Shown here piece after piece: positions 32,691 to 44,067 of a stretch of 64,000 nt of DNA; the first letter of the stretch is position 1; each line of letters opens with the position of its first letter. This stretch comes from Hofstenia miamia (taxonomy: Eukaryota > Xenacoelomorpha > Acoela), in assembly GCA_004352715.1 (NCBI GenBank), contig SCFE01000002.1:587995-651994 (forward strand), given 5' to 3'. A program made the position numbers and the translations under genes. Below the pieces are notes generated by a model. The model had not been told where the DNA came from, searched no databases, and saw only the letters and a program-made list of their open reading frames with translations.

Positions 32691-34583
32691 TGTAAATAAC
32701 ATTTTAATAACAGCGATATTACATTTAACGAAATTAGTGTTCTGCACAGCATCAGGCCACTAAAGTTAACGTTGAATTACTAAGGATTTATTGAAATATT
32801 TGGCTTCTTGAAAAACTTAAGCTGGGTCTCCTAAAATAAAAGAACGCCTAACTTACTTACTAGATCATATTTCTCATCGTTGCTTGTCATTTTCAATAGC
32901 GTATAGTTTTTCTGCATTCAGTCCATTTACATACATTAAAAACAATTAACAAATACGTTGACATCAAAGGATATTTAATGAAAACCATAAAAAATAGATA
33001 ATATCCATCAATTTGAAGCTCAATCACTAAAGTTAAAAAATACGAAAGAGCTATTTGACAGTTGGAAAATAGTCAAATAGGTCAAATATATTCGAATTGT
33101 TTACAATTTTTAATGTCGTTATTTTTAGTTTTTACTTTTAAAATGACTCTTCCTAATTCTAAATCACAACTTAATTCTTTATTGTTTTATAAAACTAAGC
33201 CCAACCTTTAAACCAAAACCCTATTTTTTCATCATATAATTGACCTAAGCCCTAACTGAAAAGCTTAATTTTTATTATTTTATGAATCTCAAATGGATGT
33301 TTCATAAACCTAAGACCTAAATTTTCATTATTTTATAGAACTAAGCTTTAAACCAAAGTCAAACATCTGTGTTTCCAAAGCCTAAGAAACTTAAATCTAC
33401 ATAAAAACCCCTGAGAGGCTCTTACTATAACCATAATAAAATGAACAAAAAGTCAAAATTCTTGGATTTTAGCATTGGAAAATGCCTATATGTTGTCAAA
33501 ATTTGTATTAATATAAAAAATTATGAAAATAGCTCTAGACCAAAAAATTTTCATTTTTTATATCTGAGGGTAAGATAAAAAAACCATAAAACTTAAAAAA
33601 ATTGGATATAAAATTTGTTACCCTAAATGCTACACATATGTTCTTGAGATGAAATTTGGACCACCTAAAGACAAATAAATGATATGATCCTTGAAAATTA
33701 GTAAAACCCTAAAGTTTTTACCTCTGGTTACATAGAACAACAATAGAACTATTTATTGGTGCAATATCATTAAAATCTATCCTGGCAAACAAAACTTATG
33801 AACAAAAACATAAATTTCCCATTCTTCTCAATTCCTTTTTTGCAATCAGGCTTCACTTTTTTTAAACCTCATAACTTTTTAAATAATCAATCACAGTGCT
33901 TTATGAAACTACTTTTTGAAGATTTTTCTAATGCATTTTTCAATATTTAAATAAAGTCAAATATTTTTCCAATCCCAAGGGTGCTCACAATTCCCCTAAC
34001 CACAGATTAAAAAGATTTAATCTATGACATAAAAAATTTTTGACATTAAAAAATTACAATTTCAAAAAACTACAGCATTAAGAAATTACAACATTAAAAA
34101 CCAACAATATTTAAAATTACAACATTAATGAAATGTCAATGTTTCTACAGGACAACTTTGAAAAACTTAATATTAAGAACTTTCCCTTTCAAAAGTAGAA
34201 TTAGATGAAAATTATTGGTGGGTACTTTTCACTAATGATGCTTTGTTTACAAATGACAATTGCTTTCTTTAAAACTATAATGCAAATTGTGTTCTAAGAA
34301 ATTGCTTAAAATATTTATAAATGCAGCATAAAATTGAATAAAATGAAAATGGAAATAAGAATAAAATATGTAAGCACCAAATAAATTAGGTAATTAAAAT
34401 ATTTAATAAATGTATTATTTAGGGATTTATTCAAAAAATTTTGAAGTTAAGGTACTAAATATTTTTATATACATATCATTTTATGGTTTCTTATTTACAT
34501 TCATGATTGTCTTGAACAAATTGTGACAGCAAGATTTCCAATGTTGGTTTTAACAAAGTGTTTGTCAATTAAAGGTAAAGTGT
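32691..34583. other. AT-rich stretch, no gene seen
   Basis: About 1.9 kb. 33150-33420 contains scattered degenerate CCTAA/CCCTAA words, but not in tandem order. No coding region or clear repeat boundary was found. The left outer end of inverted-repeat element E begins at about 34584 or somewhat to its left. Confidence 0.5.
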
Positions 34584-35225
34584 AGCATCATCCAAACAAA
34601 TCTAAAGCTGCAAATGTTTAACTAAGATGAGAATAAGATCAAAGAAATGATTATTAGAAATATTGTAATAGATCAATTAGATTAATTTAGATTCATTTGT
34701 ATTATGCAACCAAGAAACAATATGTGTCAGAAATAAGAGATTAGTATCAGTCAATAATAATACTTTTGGCAAAATGAGGGGGCGCCATTTTGGCAGATGA
34801 AAGTTTAAATTTGAAATTGACAGGTACTTTTCTAGATTTGCTATAAATAGAAACTAAATCATGTAAGCAGTTTGATAAAGAATTTTATTTGGAATTCTTA
34901 TTTTGTTCTGCTATTATGGTTTGATTATTTAATATGATGTCAACCTAAATGAGTGGTGTTTACTAGTGGTCTGGATCTATCATTGAGATTGATTCTAGGG
35001 TCTTTGTGCCAGACTACAAAAATGCACTTAGATTAGTTGTAGGAGTTTTTCTCCTGTTTAGCTGACTAGTGATCACTAAAGCATGTATTAAAATAATTGA
35101 CTTTGTAAAACAGTTGGATGACAAAAACTTAGGTAATATATTATTATTATTTCAGATCCAAATTAGTGACCAATAAATGACTGATAAAGTGACCAAGCAT
35201 GTACTACTTTATAAATGTAGGTTAG
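34584..35225 (-). repeat. Element E left arm, outer part
   Basis: On minus this matches 51593-51916 and 55346-55896 (for example the block TTTCTTGGTTGCATAATACA and the TCATTTATTGGTCAC block). It ends at GGTTAG, where the gypsy LTR begins. Confidence 0.8.
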
Positions 35226-35967
35226 TGTAGAGTCACTCAGGGACTTTTCTTTTGATTTAATTATTGATCAGTTATTTTGTATTTTTATGTCTCATTATTA
35301 TTAATTTGACGTCCCCTCCTTGGTGCTTATTATTATTGCTCAAATTGAATTTATGAGGGAATGAAATATTGATCATGGTTAAACCATGTAGACAACTATT
35401 TTTGTAAACAAAGGCAGGTAATAACTTGATTCTTGTATAAAACCTGAGAGACCTGTAGAGAACATTTAATAGATTTTATCTACTCTCAACTGCTGTTTTT
35501 ACTGTTGTATTTTTTCTTTATATTATATCTTTATGAAAACTATTGCTTAAGATCAGCAACAATTCAGGAGTGCTTTCACTAGCACAGGGCGACAAGTAGC
35601 TTCTGGAGGTCTTTTGATTATCCAGTCCGAATTGTGGACCCATTAGGTTATGTATATGGTTAGATATATGGAAATAATAAACCTTTCATTCGTAGTTCAA
35701 CATGTACATGCACTTATACAACCTAACACTGTGATGATACCATGCTGTTGGCTAGCATGAATATCTGGCAATTACAGATTATTTAATAGTGAGCTGAGAG
35801 ATAACAATGAAAATGAGATCCTGTATTTTTCGATGTGAGATAGAAATTAAAAAGTGAGACAAATAGGGTAGCACCAGTCAATAGGTTAAGCACTTTACTT
35901 CTGGAGACCCTGCTTTGGCTGGAAGCCATTCAAATTGGTCATCGTGGATTTTACCTAAAGTAGTTGG
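35226..35967 (+). repeat. Family A LTR, truncated at an N joint
   Basis: It begins TGTAGAGTC and matches the LTR at 4905 until a single N at 35968, losing the U5 end. A short deletion removes the CRE-like site. The 5' flank TTAG matches the flank after 49174. Confidence 0.85.
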
Positions 35968-35968
35968 N

Positions 35969-37130
35969 TTATATGCGTTTTGTATAAAATAAGTTTACAA
36001 TATAAAGCTCTTATACTGTTTGAATAAGTGTTTAAATGGTTGTGTGCAATTATACGCCTATTAACTTGCTCATTTATGAAAATTAGAAGGTTTTTGACAA
36101 CCGCGAATTTTGTGGGTAATACTTTGACTCAAAAGCCATATTCAAGCGTTTTGTATTTACTTTAGAACAGCGTTCCAACACTTTGGAACTTTACTTTTTC
36201 CTTTAGGTTCAATGCTCACCTGTGGGAAAATAAGTTTATTTAATTTAGCCTTTGTTTTACAAACGTTTGTCTCTTTTAGAGAGAAGCTCAGTAAAATATC
36301 AAATTAATCACTGCTTAAGTTTCCATGTTTTTCTGTATAACCTTAACACTTTATTTAAAGCGAAGTAGAACGATTTATTCTTAAGGATATCTGATAAATG
36401 TTAAACCTCAATGAAAATGAAATCCCGAATTTACTTTGTTCTTTTTAAAAGAATTCTTTAGTAAATGTTTAGTGTATTTTCACTTGGAGTTTTACAGTTA
36501 CAAAAGAAACACTTAACTGTTTAAAGTTTTACGACTGAAAATTTCTTACAAACCTAAATAATTCGACTGCAAATGATATTAGCTATTTGGAATTAATATT
36601 ACTCAAAAATATAACCTTATCTAACTGAATTTATTGTAATACAAGTAGTATGTTTGTACAAATACTGATGACTGTATTTAACTAAAATAACTAAAAAGGT
36701 TAAAAACAACATTGCAGTTTCTAATTTATCAAACCAAATCAAAGTGCAAATGTTTATCTGATATAGTTCCAACTGAAGTGTAGGAAACAAACTAAAATTT
36801 CTTTTCTCTAAATAAACAACATGAACTATCTTTGACAAGAGATATTTGTTTGAAAATCTGTCAGGTTTACTTTGTGTCTTTCTTAAATTTCAATGGGTTC
36901 TTATACATGAAATGATGACACCATATAACTGATTGGATAGCCAAATGGTCTTAAGGATTTTATTCCAAAAAGAGGTGACATTTTGGTAGGTGAAATGCAT
37001 TAGTGGTGCCTCCTAAATTTTGCCTATTTCCTGAAGGATATAATAATTTTACTGTTGAATTCCTTTGAAAATTTGTTACTTATAACTTAAGAAATCACTA
37101 AGCCTCCATCTATGTGAAAGCAGCACTTAG
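35969..37130. other. Unrelated AT-rich DNA between two family A LTRs
   Basis: About 1.16 kb with no recognised gene or repeat. It begins right after a single N, so it is probably the 5' flank of the LTR at 37131 from its own locus, and not part of the element. Confidence 0.5.
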
Positions 37131-38018
37131 TGTAGAGTCATTTGGGGACTTTTTCGAATTAATTATTTATTAGTTATTTTGTATTTTTATGTCACCATGA
37201 CGTCAGCCCTTATTTTGATCTTAGGTTTTTATTATTAATTTGACGTCCCCTCCTTGGTGCTTATTATTATTGCTCAAATTGAATTTATGAGGGAATGAAA
37301 TATTGATCATGGTTAAACCATGTAGACAACTATTTTTGTAAACAAAGGCAGGTAATAACTCAAATCTTGTATAAAACCTGAGAGACTTGTAGAGAACGTT
37401 TAATAGATTTTATCTACTCTCAACTGCCGTTTTTACCATTGTATTTTTTCTTTATATTATATCGAGTGCTTTCTCTAGCATGGGGCAACAAGTAGCTTCT
37501 GGAGGTCTTTTGACTATCCAGTCCGAATTGTGGACCCATTAGGTTATGTATATGGTTAGATATATGGAAATAATAAACCTTTCATTCGTAGTTCAAAATG
37601 TACATGCACTTATACAACCTAACACTGTGATGATACCATGCCATTGGCTAGCATGAATATCTGGCAATTACAGATTATTTAATAGTGAGCTGAGAGATAA
37701 CAATGGAAATGAGATCCTGTATTTTTCAATGTGAGATAGAAATTAAAAAGTGAGACAAATAGGGTAGCACCAGTCAATAGGTTAAGCACTTTACTTCTGG
37801 AGACCCCGCTTTGGCTGGAAGCCATACAAATTGGTCATCGTGGATTTTACCTAAAGTAGTTGGTTACTTGGATGAACTACCAATGTTACATCTATAAGTT
37901 ATAATTTCTATGTTATTCTATTTCTCAGAATCATGGCTGTAATGCAAACACTATTTAAACCTTCTTCAGAGTCAATTAAGTTTCTAGTTAAATTACCCTA
38001 CCAGCCCATGATTCTACA
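37131..38018 (+). repeat. Family A LTR, 5' LTR of A2, 888 bp
   Basis: It starts TGTAGAGTCA and ends TTCTACA directly before a primer site. It lacks about 40 bp after the TATA/poly-T region compared with the LTR at 4905. The CRE-like TGACGTCA is at 37198-37205. The 5' flank also happens to end in TTAG. Confidence 0.9.
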
Positions 38019-38034
38019 TGGCAACCATGGCAGG
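38019..38034 (+). promoter_or_regulatory. Primer-binding site of A2, decayed
   Basis: TGGCAACCATGGCAGG, two changes from the A1 site (TGGCGACCATGACAGG). One is a CG to CA change. It sits directly after the LTR. Confidence 0.6.
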
Positions 38035-38413
38035 ACACTGATGTGATAACTATTTAATCTTGTTGTTTCTTTCAATGGTTTGGATGTTAGTTGGTTTTCA
38101 TTTTGGTGCATATCAGCTGGGATAGTTGTTTCTCCTGATCGCTGTAAGACTTCAGAGTAAGTTCACCTATTGATGTATTCCTTACCTTCCTCACCTTGAA
38201 GGATGGCAATGAAGCCCTTAGTGTATCTTATTTGGCTGATGTCAATTGTTAAATTCCTTATTTTGTTTTTACTTTCTTAGTGCTTTGATGTTCATTTCCC
38301 CAATTCAGTCTGCTACTTGTTGTTACCTCTTTGAGTTACATTTTTCTTCTGTGTATGTGGAAGTGCTCCCCACTGTCAGTTCTGGAAATTATTGTTTTGT
38401 TCTTTAAGTTAGT

Positions 38414-39980
38414 ATGGACTCTAGTTGTACTGTTACTTACTCTCCTACTTTTGGGACTTCTCTGATTCAGAGTGTTCCCTGTACAAGCATTGGTAATTCC
38501 CCTTCATCCTCACAGCTGTGTCAGTGTCACTGATCAGTCAACGCCCCAGTTTGATGTTCACCTTGCAGAAATCAATCATTTGAAGGAGGCTCTATCACAA
38601 CAAGTGGCCTTAAGGATGGAGAGTGAATGCCACGTGGAGTCTCTCCAGGCTGAAATAAATACACAGCACATGGCATACCAGAGGATGGAATGGCAGATGC
38701 TGGAGTCGACCATTGCCCTAGAATTGCAAATTCATGAATTGAATAGTGCTGTCAACAATTTGCATCGCCAAGAGGAGGCGCTGTCACAGAGAAATGATGA
38801 GTATGTCACTCATGCTGCACTTAATGAAGCCTTGGAAGAGTTAGCCAAGAGGATCATTGGTCAAGTGGTCCAGTTAGTGGGCACGAGCCATCCCCTTCCC
38901 ACTGCTCCTCTGTTCAGAAGTTCCCAGGAGATCCCTAATTCTGTTCCATGTTGCACCAACTCTTCTAGTAGTCAACCTATGTTTGCACAGTCTGCTATCA
39001 CACAAGTATCTACTCTGACCACCGGAGCCACCCCTCAAACCAGGTATGTGCAATCATTGCCTGATCCAGTAATCACTGTGGTAGTGCCCACATTTAAGGA
39101 ACATGTAAGTGATACCAGCCCACTTCCAGGAAAAGCAAGTATGAAAGATCAGCCAAGGTACCAGAACTCTATTCTTCCTCTCAAGTCCAACAGACAAATG
39201 CAATTGTTTACTGGACAAATTGATGCTGTGTCGCAATCATTTGACGAGTGGTTCTTCCCATTCAAGTTAACAATGAAGCAACATAAGAATTCACAGGAGT
39301 CAGCAGTTTCACAGTTTCCTCTGTATCTCACCAGATTGGCATATAACCAATATATGATGCTTGATCATAACATTAAAACTGACTATCAGCTGCTAATCGG
39401 GTTCTTTGAAGATCATTATTGAGCACCACACATTAAACATCAATATAAAACTTTGCTGTGCAACATGTCCTTCAAATTTGGTGATGATATAAGAAATTAC
39501 ATAACTCAGGTCGAGTGATTGTTTTGGTTAAGTAGCCTATCCAAAGAGTACTTGTGACATGATTTGTTTTCTTATATCTGCTGAGGTTTTCCTCCATCTA
39601 TCAGGAACAGGTTGGAGGTTTGATGCAACCCCAAAGATAGCCTGCATGAAATCATCAGGAAAGCCATCAGCATAGTTTATATGCTGCAGAATTCCCAGAG
39701 AATTAACAATGATATCACTAATCTATCAGGTACATCTGGTACAAGAAATTTTGAAACCATAAAGCCTACAATTGCCAAAAAAGGATTTGATTTATCTTTG
39801 GTAAGATGTTTTACGTGTAGAGAAAAAGGGCATCTTAAGTCTCAATGTAAGGCTAAGGTACAGCTAATTGCAGATGGAGAATGCTTCATTACCAAGGAGC
39901 CCAATGAGTCTCTTTGTGTCAACAACCTGGTCAATTTGGAACCTGACAACCCGACTACATCTTCACAGGATTTAAATTAA
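38414..39980 (+). pseudogene. gag: gag, family A copy A2
   Basis: The ATG at 38414 matches the A1 start. A deletion of about 190 bp then shifts the frame, and a long frame runs 38472-39422. It contains the Gln/Glu-rich coiled coil (38560-38860), a Pro/Ser/Thr linker, and a capsid block with QIDAVSQSFDEWFFPFKLTM (about 39215-39280). TGA stops at 39420 and 39516 interrupt the capsid end. The nucleocapsid carries one CCHC knuckle (39807-39848). The gag frame ends at TAA 39978-39980 after the slippery heptamer. Together with A1 it defines the family's gag of roughly 550 codons. Confidence 0.85.
39971..39977 (+). promoter_or_regulatory. -1 ribosomal frameshift heptamer T TTA AAT at gag/pro junction (A2)
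   Basis: The gag codons GAT TTA AAT TAA contain the heptamer one codon before the stop. The -1 frame continues as LTGAPPPFKC into protease. A weak GGAG/CTCC stem (39983-39996) follows. Confidence 0.7.
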
Positions 39981-40520
39981 CTGGAGCACCACCTCCCTTC
40001 AAATGCACACAGAATATCTTAGTGATTACCCAATTGATAAGAAAAAATTTGATACCCATCAAAATGAATGGCAACCTCTTTAATGCCACTATTGATACCA
40101 GAGCTGCTGCTTCCATCATCAGCAATGAGTGCTGTTGAGAGCTGTGTTTGAATCGAGACTCCTTAGATCCATCTAGTGCAAAACTCATCAATGCTTCAGG
40201 AAACCCTCTTTCTCTTAAAGGGAAGTTATGAGATGCTTTGATCAAAATTCATGCAGAGCCATTTGAAGTGGATCTTCTAGTAATTCACACTTCAGATCAT
40301 CACCTCCCTTTCCTGGAAAGGATCTCGTGTTATTTTAAAAATAATACAATCGCTATCAAAGATCAGGGAGCTACCCAACTTGCTACTATTCCTGAGAAAG
40401 AAATCATCTTTAATCTAAGAGAACCCATTTTGATTGAACCAAAGCATTGGACCAGAGTTACAGTATCCTCTGAAGATGATATTAATGGAGATGTGATGAT
40501 TGCGGGACAATGAGGCAAGT
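39977..40520 (+). pseudogene. pol: Aspartic protease region of pol, A2, active site DTR
   Basis: Starts in the -1 frame relative to gag. The active-site block is FNATIDTRAAASIIS, with the glycine of DTG replaced by Arg at 40100-40102, exactly as in A1. The family B fragment at 63141-63149 keeps DTG. The ILGN motif is damaged by a small deletion near 40315 (compare 7828 in A1). TGA stops occur near 40137, 40229 and 40511. The protease would cut the gag-pol polyprotein; this copy cannot. Confidence 0.8.
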
Positions 40521-41600
40521 ATGTGTGCGGAATCTCTTTCTCACCTGACTTGTGTAAGGTGACAAATGGGAAAATGCATGTCATCATTCTGAATGGAGCT
40601 AATTTTCCTGTTAAGATTGGAGTTTCCCAGCTACAGCTTGTAGGAGTGCCAGTAAAGGTTGAAAGCATCCCCATCACCTGCTTACATATATGCACTGCTG
40701 TTCATGATTTGGGAAAGTCAGTGAGTCCAGTTAAGGTACCAACAGTTACTGACAACTCCCATCCTAATCTTAATCAGAGAGAAAGAAAATCGTTAGTCTC
40801 CTTGCTTCATAATAAACATGATGTATTTCTATGGAACAATAAGCATTGGCCAGGCAGTGGGCAAAGAACATGCTATTGAATTAAAAAACAACAGACCCAT
40901 CAGACTACAAGTTCGCAGAGTTCTTGAAAATTTAAAACCAGAATACGAGAAGATTCTCAGCAACTTAATTGAAAGTGGTATTATACAGGGAAGTAATAGC
41001 CCATATGCTGCTCCTACTGTGTTTATTTGACAAGGTGAGAAATATTGACTGTGCATTGATTTCAGAAAGCTCAATGACATAACAATCAAGGATGTGTATC
41101 CGTTACCTAAAATCAAAGATCTTTTATATGACGCTAGCAAATATAAATTCTTTTCCTGTCTCAATTTGTGCAAAGCATACTGGCAGGTACTGATGCGGCC
41201 CTCTGACATCCTGAAGACAGCCTTTATTACCCTGTATGGTCTATATGAGTGGAAGTATATGGTGTTCAGCCTATGTAATGCGCCAGCTACCTTTCAGTGC
41301 TACGTGACCAAGGTGCTCAAAGACAATGCTAACATTCTCAAACCTGGCATCTTGGCTTACATCAATGATATTTTAGTAGCCAGCAATACTTTTGAGGAGC
41401 ACTTAACTAAGCTTGGTCGCACATTAGATCTGTTACAGAGAGCTGGGTTGAAAGTCAACAGAAATAAGTGGTTGTTAGCCCAGAAGAGGGTAATTTTTCT
41501 TGGTCAAGTCGTCAAGCCAGGGAAGATTTCAATAAAGAATAATGCCAAAGACTTTTTAGAAAAGATCAAAATGCCACGAAGCCACCGAGATGTACAGTGA
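40521..41600 (+). pseudogene. pol: Reverse transcriptase region of pol, A2, catalytic Asp residues lost
   Basis: After a linker (SPDLCKVTNGK ... VKVPTV) and a frame shift near 40850, the RT domain runs from IRLQVRRVLENL to GKISIKNN. Recognisable motifs are LCIDFRKLNDITIKDVYPLP, motif A FSCLNLCKAYWQ (Asn at 41163-41165 where Asp is required), motif B FSLCNAPATFQ, and motif C YINDILV (41358-41378, Asn at 41364-41366 instead of the first Asp of YxDD). Two metal-binding Asp are therefore gone. TGA stops occur at 41028, 41046 and 41598. Both Asp to Asn changes follow a C, as expected from CG to CA decay. Confidence 0.88.
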
Positions 41601-42146
41601 TTGATGGGTTTCCTTAACTATTATGGGATGTACCTTCCAGACTTAGTGGAGAAAACAAAAACCATCTCGAATTTACTCAAGAAATCTGTGGAATTCAAGT
41701 GGACGTGGCAGGAACAAGAAGCTCTGGAAAGCATCAAAGTTGAGCTCAAGAAGATACCATCACTGAATACTCCTGATTATACAAAGGAATGTATAGTCGA
41801 CTGTGACACAAGTACCATAGCTATAAGTGGCATATTGAGCCAAGACATCAATGGAGTTGAAAGTCCCGTCCAATATTTTAGTCAGAAACTGTGGGCCTCA
41901 GAGAGAAATTATGGTGTGATGAAGTGCAAAATGCTCACCTTAGTTGAGTCACTGAAAAAATTTTGATACTTCATATTAGGACGCAAATTCATTGTGTGTA
42001 CAGACAATAGTGCTCTCGCCTGGCTCAAAAAGTTTAGTGGTGATAAATCAAACATAGTCACTCAGTGGATCTAATATTTAAATGACTTTTCATTCTCAAT
42101 TAGGCACTGCCCTGGTAGGCTCCATCTGAACGCCAACTATTGGACT
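41601..42146 (+). pseudogene. pol: RNase H region of pol, A2
   Basis: It begins LMGFLNYYGMYLPD, the usual connection after RT. RNase H follows with CIVDCDTSTIAISGILSQ (first Asp) and RNYGVMKCKMLTLVES, where the catalytic Glu position is Lys (41928-41930, preceded by C). The next block is FIVCTDNSALAWLKKF (third acidic residue kept). Stops: TGA at 41964-41966, TAA at 42072. It would degrade RNA in RNA-DNA hybrids; here it is inactive. Confidence 0.8.
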
Positions 42147-43799
42147 GTGTTACCAAGTTACAAGAGAGACCTCAAGAAACCAAATGGGGAAAAGGTTCTG
42201 TTCTCCTTCATTCCTCATACAGAATATCAATTGATACCTGAGATTAATGCTGATCAAAATGGAAAACCCATCCTTGCTATACTTGTGAGAGAAGAGATCT
42301 CAGAGGAAGAGATAATTTGCTATCAACATTGCGATTCGATTTTGTACCAGATTATGCAAAGGATGAAGGATCCGTACTTCCCTACATCTCTGGAAGTAAA
42401 TTGGTACTTCAACTGCTATAATTGGCAAACCAATGAGAATGGTTTACTGTACGCCAAGAGCAAGCACAACAACCGACTTGCCATTCCTGAATATTTTAAG
42501 AGGGACCTAGTACACAGAGTCCATGAAAGGGGACATTTGGGGATACTTCAAACTGAAAAAACCTTCAATTCCCAATACGTTACTACAGGAATAAGAGCTA
42601 CTGTTACTGATGTCATAGACAAATGCGAGAAATGTTTACTGAATAACATTAACCATTTTCCTCAACAGAGAGCTGAACTTGAATCGTGGGCAGCAGAGAG
42701 CCCTAACGAGTTGGTGCATATCGACCTTGAACAGTTATCAAGGGATGACGAGGGTTTCCAGTATGTACTCATAATGGTTGACCATTTTACTAAATTTGCC
42801 TGAATAATTCCTCTAAACAGTACAATGGTGGAAAAAGTTGCTGACAAGATAGTTAAAGAATAGATTTTGAAGTATGGACCCATGCAAAAGTTAGTTTCAG
42901 ATCAAGGTCCTCAGTTTGAGAGTAATCTCTTGCGTGCTTTAATTAAGCAACTAGAAGTTATCAATGAGTTAACCACCGCCTATCACCACCAAGCAAATGG
43001 CTTAGTAGAACATTTAAATCAAACCCTTATAAAGTTGATTTGAGTAGCTTTATTGCGTGCAGCTGGAAAACAATGGAGGCGAGTTATTGAATGTGTTGAG
43101 TATTTTTACAACACATCAGTTCATACAACTACAGGCATGAGCCCCTTTAAAGCCATGTTTGGTCGTGAGGCCACCACGTCCTTAACAATGATGTTCACAA
43201 AGTACGCAGAACACAGCACAGAAAGTTATGTTAATAGATTAATTCAGGATATGCAACAAATCCACCTTACCATCTGCCATAACACGAATCAGTCCAGTAT
43301 AAGGCAGAAGAAAACCTTTAACAAGAAGATATACAGCAAGCCACATAAACGTGGTGACCAAGTTTTTGCTTATCTTCCACAGATTACAACGGATATTAGT
43401 CAAGTACGTAAACTTGCAAACAATTGGCAAGGTCCTTTTACTATAGAAAAAGTGCTTGACCATAATACTTATACTTTAAACAATGGTAAAATGGTACACT
43501 TTCAAAGGCTCAAATGAGCAATAAAAGATATAGAGAATGTTATAGTAGATGATAACAATGAATTTACTTTAGTGGATAACAGTGTTGATACATATGAAAA
43601 ATATGACAATTTAACTAGTTTTTCCAAAGATGAGTTTTCTGACACTGATTATACTTATGATAATAATACTTCTGACAATTTAGAAACACATATGCTCCCC
43701 CAAAGAAGGGCGAGAACTACCCATGCTTATGATCCCAGCATTTGGGACTTAAATCTTATAACTCCATTTAGGAATGAATACTCACAGTCGAAAACGTGA
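42147..43799 (+). pseudogene. pol: Integrase region of pol, A2
   Basis: The H-H-C-C zinc domain is visible: VHERGHLGI (two His) and CEKC at about 42625-42636. The catalytic core keeps DD35E: Asp 42723-42725 (HIDLEQ), Asp 42900-42902 (SDQGPQFES) and Glu 43008-43010 (GLVEHLN). The C-terminal GMSPFKAMFGRE, HKRGDQVFAYLPQ and NNWQGPFTI blocks follow, then an acidic tail to 43799. Stops at 42801 (TGA), 42861 (TAG), 43041 and 43515 (TGA) break it. It would insert the element's DNA. Apart from the stops, the catalytic residues are intact, unlike PR, RT and RNase H of the same copy. Confidence 0.88.
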
Positions 43800-44067
43800 G
43801 TCGCCAGCTCCACCATCCGGCTGATGAGTGAGAAGGAGGATGGAAGGTAGCCGAACCAGCTGAGACGCCTCATCTAGGCAAGGGAGACATGTATCTCTGC
43901 TTGTTGAGGCACACACAAGGAAAAGAGGATGCAATGATGGTACTGAGGAGAGTCTGATTCCATGTGAGCAATATGTAGCTCCATGACTTGGAGAGGAGAC
44001 AGCAACCACAATGAAGCCCTCCAAATCTCACCCCTACGTGGAGAGACATGCTTCCCCACATGCATGA
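43800..44067 (+). other. Junction between pol and third ORF, A2
   Basis: About 270 bp, more GC-rich than its neighbours, with no long plus-strand frame. A counterpart lies at 59480-59750 in family B with some shared words (GGAGACA...TCTCTG). It could hold a splice or re-initiation signal for the downstream ORF. Confidence 0.4.

Noticed and set aside
33150-33720. Interstitial telomere repeat (CCTAA/CCCTAA words)
   Set aside because: The words are scattered and irregular, not in tandem, and the region is simply A- and C-biased.
41028-43517. Alternative genetic code with TGA read as Trp or Arg
   Set aside because: TGA is over-represented among in-frame stops in the gypsy copies, but the other family usually has Arg at these sites and the intact RecQ gene reads normally. 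CpG decay of CGA is a simpler explanation, and TAA/TAG breaks and frameshifts occur too.
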